A DNA stretch of 64,000 nt from assembly GCF_014838735.1 (NCBI RefSeq), contig NZ_JABUXQ010000007.1, forward strand, positions 1 through 64,000, given 5' to 3'. A model generated the notes under the pieces. That model was not told the origin of the DNA. It worked only from the letters and a program-made list of their open reading frames with translations, and ran no database searches. A program made the translations under genes and the position numbers. Below, in pieces: positions 54,055 to 63,001 of the stretch (position 1 is the stretch's first letter; every line of letters begins with the position of its first letter). Origin of the DNA: Limosilactobacillus portuensis (lineage in GTDB: Bacteria; Bacillota; Bacilli; Lactobacillales; Lactobacillaceae).

Positions 54055-54501
54055 GTGGTTGACAGCGTATTTGGTAATTTGGATAAAGAAGCCACTAAGG
54101 AAGCATTCAAGGAGTATCTAAGAGAATGGAAAAAGTACAAGCTTAAGGCAATGCAACGGTTCCCGGGTTTGCAGTCACCTAGTATGGACGGACAGCCGAA
54201 CGATGGGACACCACATGACCCGGACCAGAAGTTCGTTAACCACGCTGAAGCCGTTTATCAGTACAAGACCAAAATTAAGTGCTGCGAGGTACTAATGAGT
54301 GTCGGTGAGGAAGAGGAAATCTTAGGCGATATTCTGCTTCATCGCTTCATTAAGGGCTGGTCAGCAATTAGAACGATGAATTACATTAACGAGCAATATA
54401 ACGCCTATATGAGCGAGCGAACGTTCAGAATGAAGCAGGAACAGGCACTATGGGAAGGTGCGTTGATGTGTCCTGACGATTCAGTCCGTATTAAACGATA
54501 A
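54055..54501 (+). CDS. ArpU-type phage late-gene regulator
   Basis: A 148-residue protein from a GTG start after GAGGGGTG. It is helical and charged, with RFIKGWSAIRTMNYINEQYN and a C-terminal ERTFRMKQEQALWEGA segment like a helix-turn-helix, as in ArpU/RinA-type regulators placed before the terminase genes. It probably activates late transcription. The structured RNA region begins right after its stop. Confidence 0.8.
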   Translation: MVDSVFGNLDKEATKEAFKEYLREWKKYKLKAMQRFPGLQSPSMDGQPNDGTPHDPDQKFVNHAEAVYQYKTKIKCCEVLMSVGEEEEILGDILLHRFIKGWSAIRTMNYINEQYNAYMSERTFRMKQEQALWEGALMCPDDSVRIKR

Positions 54502-55015
54502 AACGTTGCCGGTTTATTGCCGGTTTTCTGCCGAAAGTTTGCCGGTATTTGACCGGTTTCGCCTTAAAAACAGCCGTATTATGGTATTGTTCAAAAAATT
54601 AATTGAACTTACAAATACCAAATACCTGTGACCCGAGCACGAATGACTTCAGCATTCCCGTCCTTAAACTGCTTAATAATACGACTTTATTGACTCTGAC
54701 AGAGGAGTAGACGAGTTACTACCAGCAACTCAGGATTCTCTCTGTTAAGTGTGTGGAAACGGGTAATCAAGCCCTCAGATGGTGGCAGGGGCCATAATCC
54801 ACGTTGAGACTAGGTACTAATTAATCCAATTTTTTACGTAATGTACGGTTACAGTCTTCATAATAAAAACTCTTAAGATTTACAATATACCGGCTCTACT
54901 AGTCTCACGGCAACCACGTTGAAATGACAACGAAAGAAGTTCGCACTCAACTTCAACGGCTTAACGAGTGCACATTATACTTGCGGCAAGGGGACAACCC
55001 CTTACGTAAGTTTAC

Positions 55016-55088
55016 GCTGATGTGGGCCAGTGGTTGGCAAGTATTCCATTAAATTGGTAACACGGCGGTTCAATTCCGTCCATCAGCA
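55016..55088 (+). tRNA. tRNA-like fold 1 inside the structured RNA region
   Basis: 73 nt with a perfect 7-bp acceptor stem GCTGATG/CATCAGC, discriminator A and a canonical T arm (GGCGG, loop TTCAATT, CCGTC). A D-like arm GCC/GGC encloses AGTGGTT. The anticodon arm is irregular: a bulged TTCCA/TGG-AA stem, so no identity can be assigned. It may be a real phage tRNA or a tRNA-like part of the larger RNA. Confidence 0.45.
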
Positions 55089-55212
55089 TTGGAAGGCAAT
55101 ATATATCTGGAGGTGAAGCTAGCACCTCACTTGTTTTATGCCTTCCATACTGAAGCACAATCAATTAAAGGAGATGTTAAGCCTCCTCTTTTAATGTTTA
55201 ACAATGCTTCGT

Positions 55213-55299
55213 GCTATGGTCCTCGGCAGGGCACAGGTAGTTTTTAGTTACGATTCAACCTACTTGCGCATAGCGGTGGTTCGACTCCACCCTCTAGCA
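55213..55299 (+). tRNA. tRNA-like fold 2 inside the structured RNA region
   Basis: 87 nt with a perfect canonical T arm (GGTGG, loop TTCGACT, CCACC) followed by CTCTAGC and A. The 5' acceptor GCTATGG pairs imperfectly with it (one mismatch, one G-U). A D-like CCT/AGG arm is present. The anticodon arm is a bulged TAG-TT/AAC-C-TA stem with a 7-nt loop ACGATTC. A degenerate tRNA or tRNA mimic. Confidence 0.4.
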
Positions 55300-55343
55300 T
55301 TGTCCGAAATGACGTTAAACTACGATCATTTTATTTTTACCTC

Positions 55344-55370
55344 AGCCTAGTCTTTACGACTGGGCTTTTT
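55344..55370 (+). terminator. Terminator ending the structured RNA
   Basis: AGCCTAGTC (55344-55352) pairs with GACTGGGCT (55358-55366) with one G-U pair, followed by T residues. It separates the RNA from the LemA-like gene. Confidence 0.85.
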
Positions 55371-55390
55371 GTCTGGAGAAGTGAATTAAT

Positions 55391-55936
55391 ATGGATAAGA
55401 AATCGAAAATTATTGTGTTAACTAGTGGATTAGTGGCTGTATTAGTCATATTCTTTATTTCTGCAATCAGTATTAGTAATGGTCAGATTAAACGTCAACA
55501 AGAAGTTCAAACGGCTAAAGCTAATATTTCTAAGGAAGAAGAGCGCCGCATTGATCTCTTTAAGAACATGGTTGATGCCGTGCAAAGTTATAACCACTAT
55601 GAGAGTTCAACTCAACAGAAGATTGTGGATGCACGTTCAAAGGCTAATCAAGGGAAAATTAACCAAGCTAGTCAATCACTTAATGCTGTGGTTGAACGTT
55701 ATCCAGAACTGAAATCACAAAGCGATTACAAACAAGCAATGTTAGAGTTCAGTATTACGGAAAACCGATTAGCTAATTATCGTGAAAACTACAATGATGA
55801 AGTCCAAAGCTACAATGTCTACGTGCGTCGTTTTCCTAATCATCAAATCTTAAACATGATGGGAAACAGCACTAAAACATATGAACCGTTGAACTATAAC
55901 GTTAACAACGCTAAGGCAACTAATCTATTTAAGTAG
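55391..55936 (+). CDS. Phage-encoded LemA-like protein
   Basis: A 181-residue protein with an N-terminal membrane anchor (about 7-27) and a helical LemA core: VDAVQSYNHYESSTQQKIVD, LNAVVERYPELKSQSDYKQA and NRLANYRENYNDEVQSYNVY, ending in VRRFPNHQI. LemA proteins are membrane-attached with unknown function. GGAGAAG precedes the ATG. It begins an accessory block between the structured RNA and the terminase genes. Confidence 0.85.
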   Translation: MDKKSKIIVLTSGLVAVLVIFFISAISISNGQIKRQQEVQTAKANISKEEERRIDLFKNMVDAVQSYNHYESSTQQKIVDARSKANQGKINQASQSLNAVVERYPELKSQSDYKQAMLEFSITENRLANYRENYNDEVQSYNVYVRRFPNHQILNMMGNSTKTYEPLNYNVNNAKATNLFK

Positions 55937-55947
55937 GCGATTATTGT

Positions 55948-56700
55948 ATGAGTACACGTAATAAGTGGCTATCTTTGATTGGCTTAATTGCGGCTGCTAT
56001 TTTGGTGGATATTATTGTTGGAGTTAGCATGGCTAATCATGAGCGACAACATGCTAGTGTCTACCGTACGGCTTTGAAAACAACTGATAGAGATCGTTTT
56101 AACTATATCGTCAAGAGCCGACAAGGTAGGGTTATCAGTTATACAAAACTTACTGGTAATGAGCCAGCTAGATTTAATGAAATGACCATTAAACGCCGCT
56201 TTATTGCCGTAAAGAGGACTCTTGAAGAATACACCATGCACACCGAAACGACGACCGACAGTAAAGGAAACGTAACAACAAGAACATATTGGTCGTGGGA
56301 CGATGCCGGAACTGATGAAAATATTTCAAAATATTTGACTATCTTTGGCCATAAGTACAGTGCTACTAAGTTTAATTTAGATTCATTTTATCGTGATATT
56401 AATGCGGATAAATTAGTTAATCATGATGCTGACGAATATTACTATCTAAACGGATCGGAAAGATATCGTTATGAAGTGATACCAATATCGGTAAAAGGAT
56501 CGTTTATTGCAGATACCAGTAAGGGAACACTTAACCCAATTAGTGGAAAGTACATCAAAATTTCTAAAGAGCACTACAAGGATTACCTAAACCATAATTT
56601 GAATGATGGTAAGAAGAAAGTAATCACTGCTGTAGTGCTTTTAGTTTTGATTGAAGTAATCGGAATTGTTTATTTTTGTTGTGAGGTTGAAACAATATGA
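55948..56700 (+). CDS. Two-helix membrane protein linked to LemA
   Basis: A 250-residue protein with a transmembrane segment near each end (about 8-27 and 226-244) and a soluble middle rich in charged and aromatic residues (TYWSWDDAGTDENISKYLTI). No family recognised. Pairing with LemA suggests one envelope-associated unit. It overlaps the next gene by four bases. Confidence 0.65.
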   Translation: MSTRNKWLSLIGLIAAAILVDIIVGVSMANHERQHASVYRTALKTTDRDRFNYIVKSRQGRVISYTKLTGNEPARFNEMTIKRRFIAVKRTLEEYTMHTETTTDSKGNVTTRTYWSWDDAGTDENISKYLTIFGHKYSATKFNLDSFYRDINADKLVNHDADEYYYLNGSERYRYEVIPISVKGSFIADTSKGTLNPISGKYIKISKEHYKDYLNHNLNDGKKKVITAVVLLVLIEVIGIVYFCCEVETI

Positions 56701-56894
56701 ATCTTAAAGAAGTTAAAAAAACAGTAAACAATATTAAAGAAAGCGTTGTTGACTTTGAGGGTGCACATGAATTAGAAGATGACCTTTATGAAGCTGTACT
56801 GAAAGAAGTAGTTTCTGGCAATCCAGAGTCTAAAGAAATGGCACGTATAGCGTTACAAACAAAAGAAATTAACTTTCCGAGGTATTGTTCATAA
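56697..56894 (+). CDS. Small acidic phage protein
   Basis: A 65-residue helical protein (LKEVKKTVNNIKESVVDFEG). Coupled on both sides by one- to four-base overlaps. No family recognised. Confidence 0.55.
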   Translation: MNLKEVKKTVNNIKESVVDFEGAHELEDDLYEAVLKEVVSGNPESKEMARIALQTKEINFPRYCS

Positions 56895-57070
56895 TGAAAC
56901 ATTATAAGAATTGGGGCACGGTCAGCAGTGGTGCCGAGTTGTATATGCTAAACCATGCTGAACGTACCCGGAAACGAAAGCAAAAGGAAAGGGTGAGAAA
57001 ACGTAATGAAATGGCTAGTGATAATTCTTACAGCAATGTTCACCGGAGCAAAACTAGCAAAAGCAATTAG
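56894..57070 (+). CDS. Small basic phage protein
   Basis: A 58-residue protein starting at ATG 56894 over the previous stop. It has a basic centre (RTRKRKQKERVRKRN) and a serine-rich end. It overlaps the next gene by 65 nt in another frame, so its lower half is less certain. Confidence 0.5.
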   Translation: MKHYKNWGTVSSGAELYMLNHAERTRKRKQKERVRKRNEMASDNSYSNVHRSKTSKSN

Positions 57071-57239
57071 CTGGTCATGGTGGTTAGTGTTTAGCCCAGC
57101 AATTATCTACTGGGGAGCTGGTGCAGTAATTTTGCTATTAGCATGGATTGTAATTGCTATCTTTTGGCTAGTAGGATTCTTTCGATTTTTTATCAAGAAA
57201 AGGGGACTGAAGAATGCAAGTTCAAAGCATGAAGATTGA
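57006..57239 (+). CDS. Small phage membrane protein
   Basis: A 77-residue protein with AAAGGG upstream and two hydrophobic segments (about 3-20 and 25-60), then a basic tail. Function unknown; part of the membrane-protein block after LemA. Confidence 0.55.
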   Translation: MKWLVIILTAMFTGAKLAKAISWSWWLVFSPAIIYWGAGAVILLLAWIVIAIFWLVGFFRFFIKKRGLKNASSKHED

Positions 57240-58374
57240 TGAGGTTAAACCTTATCCTAATAACCCGCGTAACAATGATGATGGGGTTGAAGCAGTAGCC
57301 AATTCAATTAAAGAGTTCGGCTGGCAACAACCTATCGTGGTTGATAAGGATAATGTGATTATCGTTGGCCATACTCGTTATAAAGCGGCTAAAAAACTAG
57401 GTATGAAAGAAGTACCAGTAGTTGTAGCAAATAATTTAACGCCAGAGCAGGTAAAAGCCTACCGATTAGCCGACAATAAAACCGGTGAACTAACTGACTG
57501 GGATATGAGCTTGCTTGACGATGAACTAGGCGATATCGCTGATATTAATATGTCTGATTTTGGTTTTGATTTAGACATCCCCGAAGATAAGGAAGAAGTA
57601 CAAGAGGATGATTTTGACGAAGAAGTTCCGGAAGAGCCTAAATCAAAATTAGGACAAATCTATCAGTTAGGACGGCATCGTTTGATGTGCGGTGATAGCA
57701 CCAAGCCCGAAGACGTCAAAAAATTAGTGGGGGGGGTGCAATGTGACCTGCTATTGACAGACCCACCATATAACGTCGCTTATGAAGGTAAGCAAGAATC
57801 TAAGATGACAATTAAAAATGACCGTCAAGAAGATGATGAGTTTTACAAGTTCCTGTTTAATGCTTTTAGTGCTGCAAAAGAGAACTTAAAGCAGGGCGCA
57901 TCGTTCTATATTTGGTATGCAAGCTCAGAAGCGGCTAATTTTAATAATGCTGCCAATAATGCCGGATTGAGTGTGCGTGAAGAATTAATTTGGGAAAAGA
58001 ATAACTTAGTAATGGGTCGTCAAGATTACCAGTGGAAGCATGAGCCGTGCTTATATGGTTGGGTTGAAGGTGGTAGTCATTCGTGGTATTCCGACCGTAA
58101 GCAAACAACTGTTATGCATTTCGATAAGCCACAGCGTGATGATTTACACCCAACGATGAAGCCAGTTGCCTTGTTTGACTATCAAATTAAAAATAGTACC
58201 AAGTCGGGTGACGTGGTACTAGATTTGTTTGGTGGTAGCGGAACAACTATCATGGCTTGTGAGCAGGACGGACGTAACGCTTACGTTATGGAATACGACC
58301 CAAAGTATGTCGATGTAATTATCAAACGGTGGGAAGATTTCACCGGAAAGAAAGCTGAGTTGATTGAAGGTTAG
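57214..58374 (+). CDS. ParB-domain DNA methyltransferase (N6-A/N4-C type)
   Basis: A 386-residue fusion. Residues about 1-95 are a ParB/Srx-like domain (KIDEVKPYPNNPRNNDDGVE, IVGHTRYKAAKKLG). An acidic linker (about 120-145) leads to a methyltransferase with TDPPYNV (DPPY near residue 186) and FGGSGTT. Such orphan enzymes sit before phage terminase genes and may protect phage DNA. A G8 run at 57729-57736, just before the DPPY codons, could slip and switch the enzyme off. Confidence 0.88.
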   Translation: MQVQSMKIDEVKPYPNNPRNNDDGVEAVANSIKEFGWQQPIVVDKDNVIIVGHTRYKAAKKLGMKEVPVVVANNLTPEQVKAYRLADNKTGELTDWDMSLLDDELGDIADINMSDFGFDLDIPEDKEEVQEDDFDEEVPEEPKSKLGQIYQLGRHRLMCGDSTKPEDVKKLVGGVQCDLLLTDPPYNVAYEGKQESKMTIKNDRQEDDEFYKFLFNAFSAAKENLKQGASFYIWYASSEAANFNNAANNAGLSVREELIWEKNNLVMGRQDYQWKHEPCLYGWVEGGSHSWYSDRKQTTVMHFDKPQRDDLHPTMKPVALFDYQIKNSTKSGDVVLDLFGGSGTTIMACEQDGRNAYVMEYDPKYVDVIIKRWEDFTGKKAELIEG

Positions 58375-58420
58375 TTAACAGCTAGCCTTTTTATTTTGTG
58401 TGAAAGGTGGTGTGGTTTAT

Positions 58421-59101
58421 GTGACTAGAGCAAGTCATAAGGATTGGCATTCAAAAGAACAACTCGAAAAGCTTCAAGGCTGGGCTAGAGATGGTCTTAC
58501 CGATGAGCAGATAGCCAAGAACATCGGTATTAGGAGACCTACTTTATACGCCTGGAAAAAGGAACATCCTGACATTGCTGACGCCCTGAAAAAAGGTAAG
58601 GAAGTCGTCGACGTTGAGGTTGAAAACGCTCTGTTAAAAAAAGCAATGGGGACAACTGCAAAAACAACTCAATACAAAATGGTTAAAGTTGATAGTGACG
58701 TTCTCAAAGCTAAGCGAGTTAAGTATATGAATGCCTATAAATTGGACCACCCGGATAAAACAAAGGAAGAAATAGTTATTGCGGCTGCATTGGCAATTCC
58801 AACCTATGAACGTATTCCGATTGTTGAAACAGTACAAGAAGTTGCGCCTGATACAAGCGCAATTATTTTCTGGTTGAAGAACAGGTTACCTGAAAAGTAT
58901 CGTGACCAGACATTCCGGCGCCTTAACAAAGCTCAGGCTGATAAAACCGAAGCCGAAATCGAAAGAATTAATGCTGAAACAAAGCGACTTAACTCTAATG
59001 ATGAGGGCATTACTAAGATTGTATTTAGTGACGATATGAAGCCAGGTAAAGAGGATGATACGGACCAGAAAGGAGATGAGAGCGATGGAGCAAATGCTTA
59101 G
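58421..59101 (+). CDS. terS: Terminase small subunit
   Basis: A 226-residue protein. The GTG at 58421 is chosen because AAAGGTGG lies 10 nt upstream; a GTG at 58400 lacks a site. The N-terminal helix-turn-helix (GLTDEQIAKNIGIRRPTLYAW, about 27-47) recognises packaging sites, followed by a long helical region. It overlaps the large subunit by 17 nt. Confidence 0.85.
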   Translation: MTRASHKDWHSKEQLEKLQGWARDGLTDEQIAKNIGIRRPTLYAWKKEHPDIADALKKGKEVVDVEVENALLKKAMGTTAKTTQYKMVKVDSDVLKAKRVKYMNAYKLDHPDKTKEEIVIAAALAIPTYERIPIVETVQEVAPDTSAIIFWLKNRLPEKYRDQTFRRLNKAQADKTEAEIERINAETKRLNSNDEGITKIVFSDDMKPGKEDDTDQKGDESDGANA

Positions 59102-60380
59102 CTTACAGAAGATTGTGGGCGGTGGATATTACGACTTTTGGCATGATAAGCACTTTTACCGTGTCGTGAAAGGCTCACGGGCCAGCAAGAAGAGTAAGAC
59201 AACCGCTCTTAACATGATTTATCGCTTAATGAAATATCCCTGGTCTAATCTGCTTGTTGTGCGGCGATACTCAAACACTAATCGGCAATCAACGTATGCT
59301 GACCTTGAGTGGGCGATTAATCAATATCACGCTGAACACTTATTTAAATGTAATCCTTCGATGCCCGTGATTGTATATAAGCCAACAGGACAACGAATCA
59401 TCTTTCGGGGGATGGATAAACCTCTGAAACTGACTTCTATTACCGTCACACATGGTTATTTATCATGGGTTTGGATTGAGGAAGCATACGAGATTGAGAG
59501 TGAAGATAAGTTTGAAACACTACAAGAATCAATTCGTGGTCGTATTGACGCTCCTGGTGCTTTTAAGCAGATAACAATTACTTTCAATCCCTGGAATGCT
59601 CAGCATTGGCTTAAGCGAACATTCTTTGACCCTCAAACTCGTAAGGCTGACACGTTTGCACAAACGACTACCTTCAGATGTAATGAGTGGCTCGATAAGA
59701 AGGATAAGCAACGTTACCTAGATTTATACAAGACAAATCCTAGACGTGCTCGTGTGTCTGCTGACGGCGACTGGGGATTAAGTGAGGGCTTAGTCTTTGA
59801 AGATAACGTTGAACGTGTTGATTTTGACCCACAGGAAAAACTTACTGAATGTGGTCATGCTGGCTTTGGGCTTGACTATGGTTTTGGTGGTGACCCTAAC
59901 GCCTTTGTAGCATTGGCAATTGACCCAAAGAACAAGAATATTTGGATTTATGATGAAATGTATACGTATCATCAGACAACACCGCATATTGCTGAATGGC
60001 TCAAAAAGAAAGGCTACCAGCACGCTTCAATCTATGCTGATTCTGCTTCACCAGAGCGCACACAACAGCTTTTAGACTTGGGTATAGATAATATTCAATC
60101 AGTCGTTAAAACGCCAATTGAAGCAGGAATCGACCAGTTGTGGCAGTACAAAATCCACGTTCACCCAAAGTGCAAAAATATCTGGAACGAGTTCAATAAT
60201 TATGTATTCGACACGGACAACATTGGTAATACGCTCAATCGTCCTAAAGATGAGAACAACCACGCAATGGACGCTTTAAGGTATGCTTGTCGGCAGTATA
60301 TGGATATGTATGATGGCTCGACGGGTGTTGACTGGGGTAATCAGTATCACATCGCTAGAGAAATGGGGCTTGATATTTAA
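59085..60380 (+). CDS. terL: Terminase large subunit (PBSX type)
   Basis: A 431-residue packaging motor. The N-terminal ATPase region shows VVKGSRASKKSKTTALNMIY (Walker A-like), LLVVRRYSNTNRQSTYADLE and WVWIEEAYEI (Walker B). The C-terminal nuclease domain has GLDYGFGGDPNAFVAL, YADSASPER and HAMDALRYA, the aspartates of the RNase H-like fold. The ATG at 59085 follows AAAGGAGATG. Length is standard. Confidence 0.94.
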   Translation: MEQMLSLQKIVGGGYYDFWHDKHFYRVVKGSRASKKSKTTALNMIYRLMKYPWSNLLVVRRYSNTNRQSTYADLEWAINQYHAEHLFKCNPSMPVIVYKPTGQRIIFRGMDKPLKLTSITVTHGYLSWVWIEEAYEIESEDKFETLQESIRGRIDAPGAFKQITITFNPWNAQHWLKRTFFDPQTRKADTFAQTTTFRCNEWLDKKDKQRYLDLYKTNPRRARVSADGDWGLSEGLVFEDNVERVDFDPQEKLTECGHAGFGLDYGFGGDPNAFVALAIDPKNKNIWIYDEMYTYHQTTPHIAEWLKKKGYQHASIYADSASPERTQQLLDLGIDNIQSVVKTPIEAGIDQLWQYKIHVHPKCKNIWNEFNNYVFDTDNIGNTLNRPKDENNHAMDALRYACRQYMDMYDGSTGVDWGNQYHIAREMGLDI

Positions 60381-62041
60381 TGCAGAATACAATTCCACAA
60401 GAACATCGCTTTGATTTAGAAGCTAATCGGCAATATCAAGTTCCGATTAGCTTTTTTAATTCGATTAAAGATAATCCGATGCAGCTATACGAAACGGCGT
60501 ATAAGTTCATTCGGCATCACATTGACCGACAGGTACCACGCTTAAAGGAATTAATGAAGTATTACCTTGCTGACACTAAGATTAAGAGCTGGGCTGGGTC
60601 ACCTAATCCAGATAACGCTCATAATCGTGTGTCAACAGGCTTTGCACGTTATATTACTAATATCCGTGTAGGCTACTTTATGGGTAACGATGTGCAGTAC
60701 AAGATTGTAACTGACGATGATAGCGAGAAGCAGTTGTCTAAAACGTTAGATGACTTGATAACACACTATAATGACAGCTCAAATACACCTTACATTGACG
60801 AAATGTTAAAGAAAGATTTGTCAATCACTGGTCGGGCGTATGATCTTGTCTATGTTAACGCTGGTGAAACAACGCTTAACTTAGCAAAAGTTGATCCTAC
60901 AACATGCTTTGTTGTTTATGATGATTCAATCAAAGCTCAGCCATTATTTGCTGTCCGTTATTATCAGACGGGTGTTTTAGATGAGCTGCTACAAGATAAT
61001 TATGAAATTTACACTGATTCGATGATTTATAGTTATCATTCAGATGGTGGATTACCACAAACTAACTCGCCTGTTAATAATGCAGTGTTAGATAGTGCAG
61101 AACCACACTTCTTTGAACGTGTACCACTAACTGAATATAAGAACAACGATGAGCGCATTGGTGATTGGGAGCCTGAAATTGACCAGATGGACGCCTTAGA
61201 TAAGGCAATCTCTACGATGACAAACTTTCAAGAAGATTTTAATGATGCCGCAATGGTGGCAACTGGTCGCTTTGCCAATAAGACTAAGCCTGTTTACGAA
61301 ATGGACGATAGAGGGAACATCAAAGTGGGCAAAGACGGGAAACCGATTGTGTTAGTACCGCCTAAGCCTATCATTGATCCTAAACATCACATGTTCTACT
61401 TAGAGCCTTACATTGCACGTACTGGATTGAGTGAGGGGCAACGTACGGTTGTAACTCCAACACTTCAATACGTTACCAAGCAATATGACTCGGCTGGCTG
61501 GTCTACTTACACTAATTTCTTGATCAACGAAATTCACAAGTATACCAACACGCCAAACGTCAACGATCCTAACTTTGCTTCTAACGCTTCTGGTGTAGCA
61601 ATGAGCTATAAACTCTGGGGAAGCGACCAAGAACGCAAGATACAAGAAGCGTTATATAAGCGTGGCTTACGTGCCCGTATTAGTGCTTGTATTGCTTACT
61701 GGAACAAGATTAATGCTTTACCTGGAGAAAATGATATTTCTGTGCTTGCTGATATGGTCAAGCCTAATTTTGACCCTAACTTGCCAAAAAATGACGAGGA
61801 GACAGCGCAACTTGTGCAAACCTTGTCTGGCATTCCAGGACTTGAAAGTATGAAGTCATTACGGGAAATTACACAACGTATCACTGGGGTATCACCTAAC
61901 GATGAACAACAGCGGATTGATGATGAAGCAGAGGAAGATGCCAAGAAGTCAGATGACTATAAGAACGGTCGTACTGGCATTGGTGAAGTATTTGCTACTG
62001 GCGAACTTGCACAAGTTGAACAGCCAAAGGGTGATAAGTAA
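60380..62041 (+). CDS. Portal protein (SPP1 gp6-like)
   Basis: A 553-residue portal subunit. It contains RHHIDRQVPRLKELMKYYLA near the start, NIRVGYFMGNDVQYKIV, DFNDAAMVATGRFANKT and the clip-region PNVNDPNFASNASGVAMSYK. The start overlaps the terminase stop by one base; the end overlaps the head-protein start. It forms the dodecameric ring for DNA entry. Confidence 0.93.
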   Translation: MQNTIPQEHRFDLEANRQYQVPISFFNSIKDNPMQLYETAYKFIRHHIDRQVPRLKELMKYYLADTKIKSWAGSPNPDNAHNRVSTGFARYITNIRVGYFMGNDVQYKIVTDDDSEKQLSKTLDDLITHYNDSSNTPYIDEMLKKDLSITGRAYDLVYVNAGETTLNLAKVDPTTCFVVYDDSIKAQPLFAVRYYQTGVLDELLQDNYEIYTDSMIYSYHSDGGLPQTNSPVNNAVLDSAEPHFFERVPLTEYKNNDERIGDWEPEIDQMDALDKAISTMTNFQEDFNDAAMVATGRFANKTKPVYEMDDRGNIKVGKDGKPIVLVPPKPIIDPKHHMFYLEPYIARTGLSEGQRTVVTPTLQYVTKQYDSAGWSTYTNFLINEIHKYTNTPNVNDPNFASNASGVAMSYKLWGSDQERKIQEALYKRGLRARISACIAYWNKINALPGENDISVLADMVKPNFDPNLPKNDEETAQLVQTLSGIPGLESMKSLREITQRITGVSPNDEQQRIDDEAEEDAKKSDDYKNGRTGIGEVFATGELAQVEQPKGDK

Positions 62042-62991
62042 TGACGGATAAAGAATGGTTTGACCAGTTAGACAAGATATTTAATCCGAATAGTCCTAGT
62101 GTGCAGGCATTACGTGAAGCCGTTGAACGTGCTGAACATAAGCAGGAAGTTACTTTTGACCACTTTTTCAATAATGGTTTGAAGTGGAATAGCAAAGCAG
62201 ACTCCGCAGATGTTAAAGCTGTGTTCGATGCTTTACGTGAATTACGCACTCTGGCTTACACAGAGCAACAAAGAGCTGTTTTAGGTGCTTTGCTGAATAA
62301 TTTACCGTATAAGACTAATTCGGACGTAGCAAAGCTTACAAGCCGAATTAACATAGCTATGCTCGGATTAGACATTGCAAGGCGACTAGAAGAGCAGCAA
62401 ACAGAGATCGTTAATCGTGTTACTGAATTAACTGGTAAACAGCACGGTGGATATAATACCCAATTGAGGAGCCGAGCCTTAATGCGTGTGGCTGTTCAAA
62501 CAGGTAATGATACAGATACACTGCCACTTATCTTTAAGCATGCACAACGCCTCTCAATGGACTTAGATAAAGTAATTGATTACCAAGTACGCAATCATAT
62601 GAATCCTAATTCGTTGAAAAAGGCAGCTAAAGAAGCGTTAGAGGGTAACAAGCAGTGGAATTATACGTCTGACAATTGGCGTTCAACTATTCAGAAGAAG
62701 TATATGCAAACAAAGGCGAACCTTGAACGGATATTTGTTACTGAGGCGAAAGCAGAACAAATGCGAGTAACCGCAAAGCAACTTAAAAATAATGGATATA
62801 AGTACGTTAAAGTTGTAAGCCGCCACAGTACGAACGTATGTAAATACTGTGAGGGGATGAACGGAACAAAAGTAAAGATTGATAGCATGGTAGTAGGCAT
62901 TAACGTACCACCGTTCCATCCTCGCTGTGCATGTAATATTATTCCAGCTGAAACACCAGTTAAGGAAGCACTAGAAGATTTAGGATTGTGA
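62041..62991 (+). CDS. Minor head protein (SPP1 gp7-like)
   Basis: A 316-residue phage head morphogenesis protein. The family module is at the C-terminus: YVKVVSRHSTNVCKYCEGMN and VPPFHPRCACNIIP, with conserved cysteines and histidine. The middle is helical. It follows the portal by a one-base overlap, as in SPP1-like phages. Confidence 0.9.
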   Translation: MTDKEWFDQLDKIFNPNSPSVQALREAVERAEHKQEVTFDHFFNNGLKWNSKADSADVKAVFDALRELRTLAYTEQQRAVLGALLNNLPYKTNSDVAKLTSRINIAMLGLDIARRLEEQQTEIVNRVTELTGKQHGGYNTQLRSRALMRVAVQTGNDTDTLPLIFKHAQRLSMDLDKVIDYQVRNHMNPNSLKKAAKEALEGNKQWNYTSDNWRSTIQKKYMQTKANLERIFVTEAKAEQMRVTAKQLKNNGYKYVKVVSRHSTNVCKYCEGMNGTKVKIDSMVVGINVPPFHPRCACNIIPAETPVKEALEDLGL

Positions 62992-63001
62992 GGTGAGTTT
63001 A

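Larger units (their letters stand above)
54505..55370 (+). ncRNA. Large structured noncoding RNA (GOLLD/ROOL-like candidate)
   Basis: About 870 nt with no ORF but dense nested pairing. Examples: TGGTATT/AATACCA (54582-54588/54614-54620) around GTTCAA/TTGAAC; ACAGAG/CTCTGT (54699-54704/54740-54745) around GAGTT/AACTC; GTGGA/TCCAC (54753/54798); ACTTGCG/CGTAAGT (54979/55005) around AAGGGG/CCCCTT; TGGAAGGCA/TGCCTTCCA (55090/55139). An H-type pseudoknot forms from GTTGAA/TTCAAC (54918/54952) and GCACTC/GAGTGC (54943/54966). Two tRNA-like folds and a terminator close it. Size and position in a Lactobacillales prophage match the known ornate RNAs GOLLD and ROOL; family choice is inference. Confidence 0.6.

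Noticed and set aside
54755-54800. T-box-like motif (GGTGGCAGGGGCC) in the gene-free block
   Set aside because: It lacks the conserved T-box core and no aminoacyl-tRNA or amino acid gene follows.
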